This document shows positions 23,972 to 35,429 of a DNA stretch of 64,000 nt, piece by piece; positions within the stretch are counted from its first letter, which is position 1, and each line of letters begins with the position of its first letter. The position numbers were made by a program, and so were the translations under genes. The stretch spans positions 29,326,001-29,390,000 of the forward strand of contig NC_046679.1 in assembly GCF_009870125.1 (NCBI RefSeq). Reading direction: 5' to 3'. A model generated the notes under the pieces. It was not told the DNA's origin and searched no databases. It was given only the letters and a program-made list of their open reading frames with translations. The stretch is from Drosophila pseudoobscura. Its lineage: Eukaryota; Arthropoda; Insecta; Diptera; Drosophilidae.

Positions 23972-24490
23972 ATGAAAATCTTCAAGGATATCATCACCGG
24001 GGACGAGATGTTCGCCGACACCTACAAAATCAAGCTGGTCGATGACGTAGTCTACGAGGTGTATGGCAAGCTGATCAGCCGTGAGGGCAGCGAAATTAAA
24101 CTCGAAGGTGCCAATGCATCTGCCGAGGAGGCCGATGAAGGCACAGATACCAACGTTGAGTCCGGAGTCGATGTGGTGCTGAATCATCGTCTGGTGGAAT
24201 GCTTTGCATTCGGCGACAAGAAATCGTACACCCTCTACCTGAAGGACTACATGAAGAAGGTGTTGGCCAAGCTGGCGGAGAAGTCTCCCGACCAGGTTGA
24301 TGTGTTCAAGACCAACATGAACAAAGCCATGAAGGACATCTTGGGCCGCTTCAAGGAGCTGCAGTTCTTCACCGGCGAGTCTATGGACTGCGACGGCATG
24401 GTCGCCCTGGTCGAGTACCGCGAAATCGATGGCCAGAGCATTCCAGTGCTCATGTTCTTCAAGCACGGTCTCGAGGAGGAGAAGTGCTAA
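23972..24490 (+). CDS. Tctp: Translationally controlled tumour protein
   Basis: The single-exon ORF encodes 172 aa, the usual family length. The start MKIFKDIITGDEMFADTY and the end FFKHGLEEEKC are canonical. The TCTP signatures are present: LEGANAS-type loop, ALVEYREIDG and the central helical hairpin at about residues 85-125. In flies Tctp promotes growth through Rheb/TOR and binds 14-3-3. No intron interrupts the coding region. It is divergent from SdhC, with about 0.8 kb between them, and is driven by a Motif 1/TOP-type promoter. Confidence 0.97.
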   Translation: MKIFKDIITGDEMFADTYKIKLVDDVVYEVYGKLISREGSEIKLEGANASAEEADEGTDTNVESGVDVVLNHRLVECFAFGDKKSYTLYLKDYMKKVLAKLAEKSPDQVDVFKTNMNKAMKDILGRFKELQFFTGESMDCDGMVALVEYREIDGQSIPVLMFFKHGLEEEKC

Positions 24491-26606
24491 GCTCTGAGTG
24501 TGCGTGTCTAGATTTTTTTCTGCATGGGGAGACCATCGAAGACCTCCAACCTCAGGCCCTCAGCCACGGCCACAAAGAAGCAACGCCCCATGCAGCAGAC
24601 ACACAGGAATGGGGCACCATCACCGGCCCCCCGCCCAGCCCAACCAGAGGAACATACTCATGCATACCTTCTATATATTTATCCGATAATTAGTTACAAT
24701 TTTGAAAGTCCTAAATTTATGTTACACTGCTGACGAATCCCCTGTACCGAGCGATGCGATTTTATTTGATTTATTAAGTACAACAAAATTTTCTATAATT
24801 TTCATTTCAATGTTTATTGTTTAAATGCAGAAGAGCAGGCAAATTTGTGGTTGTAGCTAAATGCGAACCGGGAGAAACAAAAACCAAAATACAGTAGCTA
24901 AAACTAAATAAGAACAACTGAAACAACTATTGTAATTTGATAACATGGTAAAAATAATATTTTGATAGCAACAACGCAATTTTGTGTGCATTTTCGTTTA
25001 TGTTTCAAACAGATATCGATCGAGAGAAATTACCGAAAAATGGAACATAAGTACTGAATTAAACGGAAACCATATACAACTGTAAATACTAGCATGTCTG
25101 TACTTTTCATGGGCGGCGTCGATTCATTTTCGGGAAATTTACAGCTATGAGTAGGTAGACGCCGCAGCCGCCGCCTGCATCTACCTGATGGGTGTGAGCG
25201 AGCGCAAAATCGAGAGGGGATGAAGGGAGGGAGTTTGTCGCCATCTGAGTCATGCCGCGCCGGTCGGCTGGGAGTTTTTGGCCAACCGACATGTTATTGA
25301 CCCTTGACAGTGATGTACAGACACACTCACAGGCGAGCACATGTCATGCGCAGTGCCATTTGGCATTGATTACTATTTTTTGCACGTTGCAGTGCAATTT
25401 GGCCTACTTTCGCACGTTGCATTCGACCTAACCTCAATGGCCACTGGGCCCGCTTATCATTTTGAACAAACCAAATTTATTATTTCTAAAAATTTTCGCA
25501 TGAATGTATTCATTTTTATCTGCGCGTAGAGGCAAACCCATACAAATGCCCTTCGGATGGGTGTGTGTGTGTGCGTGAGTAAAACGTGTCTACCTGTTGC
25601 CCGTCGCGTGAGAGAAAAGTACAGTGTGCACTCCCTGGAAAGGCAGCTCTCATGGAAAATGGGAATAAATTAAAATGAAATCAACTTGATGGTAATGTGT
25701 TTTTTAAATATATTTCAATAAAGATCTTTAACGAATTTTGTGCATAAAAAATATAACATTTGATCATTTAAACGTTGAGATGGCAATATAAATCAAACTC
25801 AAAACCTGTAGATAAACACAAACGATACTCTTCTGAAAAATTAAAATCTTATCTATTGAATATTTCGTGATTTTTTAGATAAGTTTGAATGGTATTGACC
25901 TTGTTCGGCATAAAATCATGTTCTTACCGATGAACAATGATTTGATTAGGGCCCGAGGGTCTTAGAGCTCCCCATATGAAACATTAAAACAACAATTCTA
26001 TTCGGTTTACGTATAAAAATGCTAATAACAAATTATATTTTATTTCGTTCATAATTTTGATGCTGCAAACTGCGACAAGAACAGTTAGTTGACCCCAATT
26101 TATAGGGGAATGTGTTTGGAAATGTCAGTCAAACTAGTTACTATTTGTAGGTATGTATGCTTCTGGCTTTTGATCATTCAGATTTTAAAAACAAGGTTAT
26201 AAAAAGAGACTATATAGATTTACTCTTGCACAAGTTCTTTCGCTTATATTACAATTACACTATGCTTCTAGAAAACGACAGCACCGGCTGCCCTACTGCA
26301 CACAAACATTCCGTTTTGTAATGCTTCAGTATAAATGGAATGAATGCCGATCGCTTCTCAACAAATAAGTTAACAAAATTCGCCAAATATTACTCGTAAA
26401 ATTTAAGATTACACATGGTTGGTTTTTTTTTTTTTGGAGGGGTTTCGGAAGGTGTGTGGCGTGGTTAGTGGGTGGTGGCACCGACAAGATTGCCTAATAA
26501 ACTAAAATTTAGATAAAAAATCCATTATCATCTCGGTCGAACTACACAAACATACAACACGCGCCGTTAAATATACATATACAAGGCTAGATTATGTTCC
26601 GCTGCA
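24491..26606. other. Tctp 3' UTR and intergenic DNA to ZnT86D
   Basis: The short frames just after the Tctp stop lie in its 3' UTR. No coding exon is supported further on. ZnT86D runs toward this interval, so it is tail-to-tail. Confidence 0.5.
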
Positions 26607-27865
26607 TCATACATAGTCGAGCTGTATGTAGATCTGTTTAACGCCCACAGACTCGAAGATCATCCTCGTATGTGTCACCACATACTTAGGGTCGACATTC
26701 TTGGACACCTCCAGCTTAAGGGCGCCCACATAGACATCGGAGCAGAGCGTCCAGAAGTGCGGCTCCTGCACGGCATATACGCCGGCCAGGCCGGTTACCT
26801 TCTGATAGCACTGCGGCAGTGATCGGTCCAACGATGATGGTTGTCGCTGCATCAATATCAGTATGGACTCCTTAATCAGGCCCAGTACGCTAAGCGCAAT
26901 CAGAAGGGAGATGAAAATCGAGCAAATTGGATCCGCTATCATCCAGCCGAACATTTGCATCAACACAGCCGATATGATGACACCCACAGAGCCGAGGGTG
27001 TCGGCCAGAATGTGCAGGAAAACGCCGCGCATAATCTGAGAATTGCTACCGCCCATGTCGCCGTGGGAATGACCGTGACTGTCGTGGTCGTGCGAGTGGC
27101 CATGACCTAGAAAGAAGAGCAACAATTTCAAGCTGAAATTGAAAGTGAACCGTTTTCGCGGCTGATTTACCATTATCCAAGGTGATGGCCTCATGATTGT
27201 GATTGTTAATGTCGCTGTGACTATGGGAGTGGCCGTGTCCGTGATTGGCGACGCTGGCGCCACCGCCGTGGGAGTGTCCGTGTCCACCTCCCCCATGCGA
27301 GTGCCCATGGCCGCCATGATTAAACGCATAGATTCCGACTAGGTTTACCAGGAGCCCCAGCACGGACACCACAAAGAGACGCTCGTGCTTCACCTCGGGC
27401 GGCTCCAATAACCGTTCCACACCCTCGGACAATATAAAGAAGGCGATGAATAGCAGGAACAGGCTATTGACGAATCCTGCCAACACTTCGGCACGCACAT
27501 ATCCATAGGAGAACTTATCGTTTGCCTTCCACTTCGTAATTACCGAGGCAGCCAGACCGGCCAAGAGACCCGTGCAATCGAAGAACATGTGAAACGAGTC
27601 AGAGATCAGACCTAGGCGATAAACATTGAGAGCATTGTAAAGCCTGGATAAGATTAACACCAATTGAATTTGAGGGGTACACACCCAGGCTGTTTGTCAA
27701 AATGCCATAGAAAAGCTCGACGAAGGCAAAACTCAGGTTGAGGAGCAGAAACAGAAACAAATTGCGCGAGTTTCGATCTGAGAAAATGAGCCGCCTCCAG
27801 CTGTTTAACTGTTCTTTGACCCGGTAGCCGAAGCTACTGCGGTCCTTGTGCGACAGCGGTATCAT
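26607..27865 (-). CDS. ZnT86D: Zinc transporter, SLC30A5/7 type (Golgi)
   Basis: Exons are 27685-27865, 27171-27611 and 26607-27106; the joined 1122 nt give 373 aa. This is a cation diffusion facilitator importing Zn2+ into the early secretory pathway. Helix pairs are visible, with the metal-site motifs SDSFHMFFD (helix II) and HILADTLGSV (helix V). Between helices IV and V lies a very His-rich loop (residues about 165-245, many HGHSH repeats) interrupted by intron 2. The C-terminal cytoplasmic domain ends IQLDYV. All introns have GT/AG ends and phase agrees. The size and loop match the ZnT7 branch. Confidence 0.93.
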
Positions 27866-28257
27866 AATTGGGAAACGTGTAAATCTGCAAAGACACCAAA
27901 CACGAGAAATCTATAAAACATACGCATTACGCTGCTGTTATCAGGTCCGTCATTTGTTTGCATACGTGGTATAATCGGTGTGGCTTAGCCGTTGCCTTCC
28001 TCCAGCTGGCTGGCTAGCTACTTCTGCTGCAAACACTTGTTCTGGCCTGGCCCCCAAAAGAATGTATGTCTGCGGCGTCGGCGGCAATTATTTTATTGTG
28101 CAAATTACCTCACAACGCACAACGCTTCCTGCTACGTCGTCGACCAGGCCGACGGTAGTCTTATTTGCACAGGTTGTCCGTTGCACACTGTTGCGTGCAG
28201 TTAATGTTTAACTAAGCGGCTTTAATTTAATTCATCTTCAAAAAACGAGAAAATTTG

Positions 28258-28730
28258 TGTTGGCCAGAAATCTGCCGTGTTGTCACAAATATTGGGGTAA
28301 CCACATAAACATATTCGCTCCACTAATCGCTGCGTTCGCTGTGAATGGATAGTTGCAATCTATCTAAATGTCTGCTACGTAGGCGGCAGCAGGGAATGGC
28401 AAAACAATTAAACAACAGCTGTATGCTATTTAAATGTTTTGTACACATTACTAAATATATTCTTCATGTAACCGATTTATTATTTTCATGTGTGTTGGCC
28501 AGCAATCTGCCGTGTTGTCACAAATATTGGGGAACCCACATAAACAAATTAGCTGCGTTCGTTGTGAATGGATACAGTTGCAAGCCAGCTAAATGTCAGC
28601 TGGGTACAACTTTCCACGTCCGCGGCCGCAGGGAATGACAAAACAAATAAACAACAGCTGTATTAAATTTAAATGTTTTTTATAAATTTATAAATATATT
28701 CTTCATGTATTCGAATAATAATTATCATGA
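28258..28730. repeat. Tandem duplication of about 235 bp upstream of ZnT86D
   Basis: Copy 1 is 28258-28491 and copy 2 is 28492-28730. They share GTTGGCCAG(A/C)AATCTGCCG, a CACAAATATTGGGG block, AACAACAGCTGTAT and ATATTCTTCATGTA. Copies differ by several indels, so it is not very recent. No coding potential; it may duplicate upstream regulatory DNA of ZnT86D or 3' DNA of RpS25. Confidence 0.8.
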
Positions 28731-29113
28731 GTAAATAATATTTCGTTTGTCACAGGTGCAGATCGCACACTTGACACGTGCTAGCGTTAAAATTGAATGT
28801 CAATGGCCGAAGAAGAAGCACTGAGCAATGCATAGTTTATTTAAAAACTAGAATTATTCTGCCAACGTCATATAAGGAAGCTATCTTCACAGCAGCAACT
28901 AGAGTATATAAACAACTTTAGATCCCACAATTGTGTACACCAGCTGGTGCCAACACTTATCAAAACAACAATAAACTCAAGCAAATGTCCCTTACATCAA
29001 TAAGAAAGCAAGTTTATTCAACATTTTACACACAGCAGAGTCCTAGTGCTCGCCCATACAATCCAATTCATTGTAAAACGAATGCGACTATAAAAATGCG
29101 TTGGTAAAACATT

Positions 29114-29836
29114 TTACGCTTCATCACCCTTGGTTGCACGTGTGTAGATCACCTGGGAATGATGTTGCACGACCTGCTTGATCAGACCTGAAACCGAAAA
29201 GAATACGTTTGAGCATTAGTAAATGATTTGTTTGGAAATTGTCATTTAGATAACATACCCTTGTCGCGCAGCTCGATGAGAGCACGCTTGGCCAGAGATC
29301 CGCGGATCTTCAAACGCTCAGAGACAACCGAGGGGGTGATGAGCTTGTAGGCGGGCACCTCCTTGTACAGCTTCTCGTAGGTAGGCTTGTCGAACAGAAC
29401 CTGGTTGTTCAACTTGTCCCTAACCTTGCCCTTGGACCACTTCTTCTTCTTGGCCTTGCCGCCGCCGGAGCCCTCCTTCTTCTTCTGTGTCTTTTGCGGC
29501 TGCTTGGCCGACGACTTTGCGTCCTTCTTAGGCGGCTGAACGGAAAAAGAGGCGAGAAGAGATATTCACATTAATGTGGGTTCACTCAAAACAATTCACT
29601 TAAGTGGACATTTGTTGCCACCAGCAGCAGCACCTAGAGCATCGCCGCCTGTTTCGAGGTTAGGGCGTGCTTCTGTTTTTCCTTCATTTTTTCACGTTTT
29701 CCAGCCCATTGGTAGGCAGAATTTCATGGCACAGCACTTGGGCAACACTTCATTCATGATTTTCTTTCAATTGTCCGCCGTTTTCACACTAAAAATCGAG
29801 TATTTTTGCCAAAATCTGAAGCAGCGAACTCACCAT
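29114..29836 (-). CDS. RpS25: Small ribosomal subunit protein eS25
   Basis: Exons are 29834-29836 (ATG only), 29259-29535 and 29114-29187, giving 117 aa. The lysine-rich N-terminus ([20 protein letters not shown]) and the winged-helix body ([20 protein letters not shown], then [18 protein letters not shown]) are canonical. The protein lies in the 40S head and is known to support IRES-driven initiation. A CTTTCT pyrimidine start (TCT motif, reverse strand 29853-29858) precedes the ATG, as expected for a ribosomal protein gene. The coding ATG is alone in exon 1, a common arrangement in this class. Confidence 0.97.
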
Positions 29837-29935
29837 CGTGAAAAGTCAATGCAGAAAGATGGAGGGCGGAAATCGCCAGAGTTACCACCCCTCTGGCGTA
29901 CAGCACAGGGCTGCATGCTCACATTTCGTGCCGTC

Positions 29936-29943
29936 TATCGATA
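29936..29943 (+). promoter_or_regulatory. DRE (TATCGATA) between RpS25 and the ZAD gene
   Basis: A perfect TATCGATA, the DREF site, lies in the ~270 bp between two divergent genes. It may serve either one. Confidence 0.6.
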
Positions 29944-30107
29944 GTTCGTGAAACAGTGACATCAATAACAGCATCGATTTCAATTTTATAACCACCATCA
30001 GCTGTCGCGATTTATCGAAGCACTGCCATATCTATTGGATTTGTGGGGCAAATTTTCCCGTGGACGAAACAAATTTAAATAATTTCCAAACCAATTAATT
30101 AAACAGA

Positions 30108-31410
30108 ATGAATCAGTTCTGCCGCACTTGCGGCAAAACAATAGTCACAGAAAACAGCCTCCGGATCTTCTCGCGGGAGGGTCGCCAGCTGCTGCTCTGT
30201 GTGCGAACCATAGCAAATTGTTGGGTGAGTAGGAAAACCGACGTAAATAAAGGCAATCGACTTATGAATGGATCCTTGCAGCTACAGAATGACCCTGAAT
30301 TCCCGTGCTATATGTGCGCAGACTGCCAGAAGCTGCTCAGAAAGGTGTGTCGCTTCCGCAGGCGGTGTGCGAAAATTGAAAAATACCTGACCAGACGAAA
30401 GGCAAAATTGACTCTGGGCGAAGGTCCGGCTTCGGTGTCGTTACAACTACCCGCTCAGCAAGTGGTAGCTGCAGACGATCCGTTGGGAATCGACGAGCTG
30501 TTGGTAGCCAACGAAATCAAAGAGGAGGATGAACTGGTGGATGAGCAGAAGGCTTATGAAGCCGAAAGGTATCTCGGAAAACATCTCGAAGATTGCAGCT
30601 ATGAAGACGACCATGACCAGGCCGACGACTACTTACCGCTTCAAGCAGAGTATGGAGAATCGGAGACTGAGGCAGTACATGCTACTGCCAAAAGCGACAC
30701 GGAACCCGCAGTCACAGGGTCTAACAAAACGAAGGGCAAAATGAAGGCCAATAAGCAAACAATGCGCCTGGGACGAAAACTCATACACGTCAAGGTGATT
30801 GACGATGCTAATCCCAAACGCATTGTGGATCGGGACAGCCAAATCGCCAAGCCCTGTATCTGTGAGCACTGCGGCCGCCAATTCCGCGACACCAGCAATC
30901 TGAATGTCCACTTGTTGCGGCACACGGGCACCAAACCGTTCGAGTGCGAGATATGCCATCAGAAGTGCTACACACTGCATCTACTGCGACGGCACCAGCT
31001 GAAGCATACAGAGGGGCCCTACGCCTGCACCTTCTGCGGGCTCAAGTACAGCACAAACAGCTCTCGGGTCCGACATGAACGGTGAGTAGTAGACACCGAC
31101 ACCAGAATTGGTTTTTTTCACTTGAATTGCAATGCCCTGTTTGCAGCGAGGCATGCAAAAAAGGACGAGCACCCCAATCCAAATGGGAGATTATCAAGAA
31201 AGGCGAGCGTACTTTCCAGTGAGTTCTCAATTAAATATTGTTGCTTACTTATTAACCAACCTTTTCTATAGCTGCGAAGTCTGTGATCTCTGGTTCTTGA
31301 GGGCCGGCAACTTTACCCAGCACATTAAATCCACCAGTCATATCGAAAACGAACGCCGAAAGAAGCGAAAAACCAAAACGGTGCAGCAAAAGTCAAGCAT
31401 AAATACATGA
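30108..31410 (+). CDS. ZAD C2H2 zinc-finger protein (375 aa)
   Basis: Exons are 30108-30224, 30282-31081, 31147-31218 and 31272-31410 (1128 nt). The N-terminal ZAD domain shows CRTCG and, after the first intron, CYMCADC, the two Cys pairs that bind one zinc and mediate dimerisation. An acidic linker follows (residues about 95-210). Four C2H2 fingers come next: CEHCGRQF, CEICHQKC, CTFCGLKY and CEVCDLWF. The third ends near the exon 2/3 junction and has an atypical spacing. The 57-bp first intron keeps the frame open if retained, but removal restores ZAD spacing. Probably a DNA-binding regulator; I do not assign a symbol. Confidence 0.85.
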
Positions 31411-31442
31411 AACAATATAACATTGGAAAGACAAATACGATT

Positions 31443-34069
31443 TTATTCAATATCAACGGTTACACTCTCATGAACCTTTCTTAAATTCTCCTGGTGCATT
31501 TTGGTGTTCTCGTGCGTTTTTAAATTGGTTTTGTACCGGAAATGAACATTACAAAGTTCACACCTGAAACGAAAAAAAACCGTATGTATTGAACTATTAT
31601 TGGAATCGGATCTCAAACAGGTCTACATACCGATGTGGTCGCTCGCCGGAGTGTATAAGTTTGTGAGCTTTGAGCTTGGTGCGCTGATAGAAGCCCTTCT
31701 GGCAGACGTCGCATTTCAGTGGCCTCTCCTTGTGTACCCTTTCGTGCTGCTTGAGCATCGCTGGTGCATTATAGCTCTTGTCGCACAGCTTGCATTTGAA
31801 GGCATTCGCCTCTGCATGCGATTTAATGTGCCAGGCAAGGGCGTACTTCGAGACATAGCTCTTGTCGCAAGTTTCGCAAAAGAAGCGCTGTGTTGGTTGC
31901 TTGTTTGGTTGTTTGTTCCTCGAATTGTGGTGTATTTTCACGCCATGAAATTTGCTAAAACGAAACCACATCTCAGTGTGAACTTCTAATCTCAATTCTA
32001 TTGCATCGACGACTTACCCTTCGTGAGTGTGACGGGCGCCCGCATTTGAAAATGCTTCGGGGCAATGCCTGCATACAAAAGGCAGCTCGCCCTTGTGACG
32101 GACTCGTATGTGTATGTTCCTCATGTAGGCATCGTAGAATTTCATGGGGCATTCCGTGCACTGGTAGTTCTTCGTGCGGGTGTGACGGAGCATATGAATT
32201 TGCAAATTGTGAACCAAATGGAAGGCCGAACCGCATTGATCGCACACGTAGTTTGGGGGCTTTTCCCTCATCTTAGCGAGACGTTGGCGTTCCCGCTCCC
32301 GCTTCAATTTGGCGTTCACCTTTCTTGGCTGTGTCTCGCGAGCCTTTGTCTTCTTTGCCTTTGTCGGTTTCTTGTCCTGCTGCTTCTTGGCTTCTTCGCT
32401 TTCCTCCTCCATGACGTCCTCCATGTAATCTTCGATGGCATCTTCTATGGTCTGTTCGTCTCCGGAATCAGCTTTTATTTTTCTTGCCGGCTTTTCAGGT
32501 GTGACTTTATCCTGACCAATCAATTCGATAACGAGTTCCTTAAGAATGTCGGTCCCACGAGCAACGCTGAGTGGATCCGATGGGTCAGCGTTGATATCTT
32601 CTTCCAGGGGCTCCAGCATTTCTATATTCGGGCTAAGGATAGTGCTCTGTGCCTTAGCATAATTTACCTCATCCTCTTCCTTACAAATCAAACCCAAGGG
32701 CCACTCATTTGCTGCCGTTTCATGAAAATTCTGAGCCGATTCCAACTCTACTTCGACCGCTGCAATATTACACTCGGGATTACCCTGCGTTAGCTTCACC
32801 TCCGTACTTATGACCTTCTCACGGAAGTCGATCGCAGTGTTCAGGGCCGACTCACAATCCGGACACATGTAACGTGGTCCGCCTTCGATGCTCGTGAGCT
32901 GTGAAATAGCAAAGTGTTTGAATTCAAGTCCCTGAATGGAATGTAGTCGAGACATACCCAAACTCCGCAAATGACTTCAATGCGATACAGATAAACAGCG
33001 TTCTGCTTGAGGAACAGATCTTTGGAGTTCGTGTCAAATTGATACTCCTGATAGCAGGCCCGACATTTCATCAACTGACTAAAAGATCCCTTGTTGTCCT
33101 CGCCTGCCAGGGGATCGTCATCATCGAGAAACATGGATTCAAGGGAGTCATCGTCCTCAATGGGCGGACTTTCGCACGAAGGGGCCGATGGGTCTTCCGT
33201 TTGATAAGTGTCATATTCCGTGTCATCGTTTAGCTGGTGTTCTCCTTGCTCGGCGCTGCTAATTAATAATGAATTGTATGTTCATTAAACATTCAAACTA
33301 GACTATGGTGGTGTGCAACTGTATTGCCACGCAGGATACAACTAAACAAGGTACGGCCATCCCGATTTTCGTTGGTTTTGCAATCGGTAATATGTTTGAT
33401 TGGGGTGGAGTGGCATTGGGGCGCAGACGGAGGCGGTTATGCCACTTATTTTAAAATAATTTTCGCAAATTCTATGCCAATGGTTATAGCCGATTTCTAG
33501 GGCATCCAACCATTGATAAATGTTTCAGGTTACCATTTTTCTCCATTGTAAAAAGAACCAAAAATATATAATATAGTTGCGCACTATATATATATGCATA
33601 GTTTTTTTTCGTACTGTGTGAACTATCCCCACTTTTCTCGAGCGCCATTGACCCAAAATACCACCACTACCCAAGCAAGAGAGCGCTTGCGATGGCTGTA
33701 CCTTTTTGTAGTTGTATCATGCTGCCACGCACACACACACACCTTTATACTGGAATGCAGTTTTTGTTCGTGTGGCCAATTAATAACTAGAAAAGTTACT
33801 TACTCTGTCGGCGAACCTAATTTTTTGTCCTTGAATAACAATAAACATTGCTCTGGAATGGCTTCGGGGCGCAGACGAAGTCGCCTTTTACTATTCATAC
33901 TGTCGGCATAATAAAAGTCAGTCTTTTTAAAATGATTTTCACAAATCCTTTGATTTGTGTATTCGATTTCCAGCGAATCTGCCCATAACTTCCGTTTTTG
34001 TTCATTAACTGGCATTCTAAACGTTTTCAGGTTGGTTCTCTTTCGACAGGCACCGCAGTAGCTCGACAT
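31443..34069 (-). CDS. THAP-ZAD-C2H2 protein, array gene 1 (630 aa)
   Basis: Exons are 33804-34069, 32958-33258, 32018-32898, 31631-31954 and 31443-31563 (1893 nt). Exon 1 encodes a THAP-type C2CH zinc module: CGAC near the N-terminus, a conserved Trp (KLWADSL), CENH, and LRPEAIP at its end. Exons 2-3 encode a ZAD domain, CRACYQEYQF ... CPDCESAL, split by an intron right after CGVW. An acidic linker (about residues 230-390) leads into seven C2H2 fingers, from CDQCGSAF to CELCNVHF. All introns are in agreeing phase. It is the most distal of four tandem paralogues on this strand, and its THAP is the most diverged. Confidence 0.85.
33400..33520 (-). pseudogene. Relic THAP exon inside intron 1 of array gene 1
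   Basis: The intron contains a decayed copy of part of the same gene's THAP exon. It shares GGCGCAGACG(A/G)AG, the TTTTAAAAT(G/A)ATTTTC block and CGATTTC with 33850-33980, but no long frame remains. It probably marks an extra copy of the 5' end left by tandem duplication. Confidence 0.6.
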
Positions 34070-34343
34070 ATTTCTTTTTTCTCTAAAAAAAAAGACACTA
34101 AACGTATGTAAATACACATGGGTCAAGTGCAATACAAGCAAACACACACAGACACAAGCGCAAAATTATTAGAACCACTAATAATTAATGTGCATGTGCA
34201 TGCAAATGTTAGTGTTAGTGCTGCAGCGTCCGAAATAAACAAAAAAAGGTCACTTGACTAATTTTCCTTACCTTTTACAGGTATTATACCATGAACCAAA
34301 TGTTAAAAAAAAGTGACGCTTCTTTTTCACTGATTTGTTGAGA

Positions 34344-34404
34344 TATCGATAGAATTAAGGAATCGAATGGATTATTTATTCGATTATATCGAAAGTGTGA
34401 CCAG
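34344..34404 (-). promoter_or_regulatory. DRE plus Motif 1-like promoter of array gene 1
   Basis: TATCGATA at 34344-34351 and GTGTGACCAG at 34395-34404 (reverse complement of a Motif 1 core). The same pair recurs upstream of every paralogue in the array. Confidence 0.6.
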
Positions 34405-34533
34405 ACACACAAGACAAGCAATGGCTTAATTATTGATGTATTTTGTATTCGTATAAATATAAAACTAACTTAATTCTTTCTCCAAAATGGCTTACAAATT
34501 TACATATATGGCAAATATAATTTTTATTATCCG

Positions 34534-34647
34534 GCAGTAGCTGAAGATCCGCTGGGAATTGTATTTGCAAGAAGATTACAGAGGCTGTTCGAATCAATCC
34601 GAATATCCACCTGTTGGTCCGCACAGGCATCAAACCGTTCGAAAATG
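34534..34647 (+). pseudogene. Decayed fragment related to the ZAD gene at 30108
   Basis: Two blocks resemble that gene in order: GTAGCTGAAGATCCGCTGGG (compare about 30468-30488) and AATCCGAATATCCACCTGTT followed by CATCAAACCGTTCGA (compare about 30896-30945, first finger). The DNA between them in the intact gene is missing. No coding capacity remains. Confidence 0.6.
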
Positions 34648-35340
34648 TAAATAAATATTCTAGATTATTCTATTCTATGTTAAGTTTTACATTCTCCTCC
34701 GCTAAAATTGCCGATGATTTCTATTGCTGCTGGAATTTTCCGAATTGTTTGGGAACCACCAGATTCAGGATTATTATACGACAACTATAAAAAGGTTCTT
34801 TAGTTTTTAAATTTTCCTGATCCAACCATTTGTTTTTGTTAGAGATGTTTCATTTCAACTTACTGAGAAATTTATCAAATCTGGTCTAACTACTTCCCAA
34901 AATACAAAATGCCGAAAATACGTTGGGCATATTTTATTTTCAAAATGAGAGCGCTACACATGAGCCCTAACCCATTTAATATAATATTTTATTAAGTAAA
35001 TAGTTATTCACAGGTTGTTGACCACAGGTTTCGACGCCCAATTTATGTGAAAAAGACCAAGGTGATGCAACTAGTGTAATGCATAAATTATGTACATGAC
35101 AAGTACCGGTTTAATTATTTTTCCATTCCATTTATACAGATTTAGCCAATGGAGCTACGTTGTCTCTTATTCGTATATTTATAAAACTTTTTCCTTTTTC
35201 CAAAATGGGTTAAATTGATATTGATTGATATTGAACATGGTTCTTTCAATTTCAAGAAAGAACTGACGAGGAGGACGAGAAAGGCGCAGTTCCTAATTAG
35301 CAATATATATATATGACCCTGAAGAGTGTCTGGGAAGGAT

Positions 35341-35375
35341 GTCCGAATCAATCCGAATATCCACATACCGTTCGT
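35341..35375 (+). pseudogene. Second decayed finger fragment related to the 30108 gene
   Basis: GAATCAATCCGAATATCCAC followed by ACCGTTCG repeats the finger block seen at 34591-34640. It is shorter and more damaged. Both fragments have an AAAATGG(C/G)TTA block about 60-150 bp upstream, so they are probably copies of one duplicated unit. The rest of 34070-35429 holds no gene. Confidence 0.5.
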
Positions 35376-35429
35376 AACTTTAAAACGGCGACCATCAGGC
35401 CTCCATAATAGAATAAATACATTTTAATT

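Noticed and set aside
24484-24693. Frames after the Tctp stop codon
   Set aside because: They lie in the Tctp 3' UTR and overlap in several frames with low-complexity His/Pro content.
30225-30281. Reading the first intron of the + strand ZAD gene as coding
   Set aside because: The 57-bp stretch is open, but has clean GTGAGT and TTGCAG ends and its removal restores ZAD spacing.
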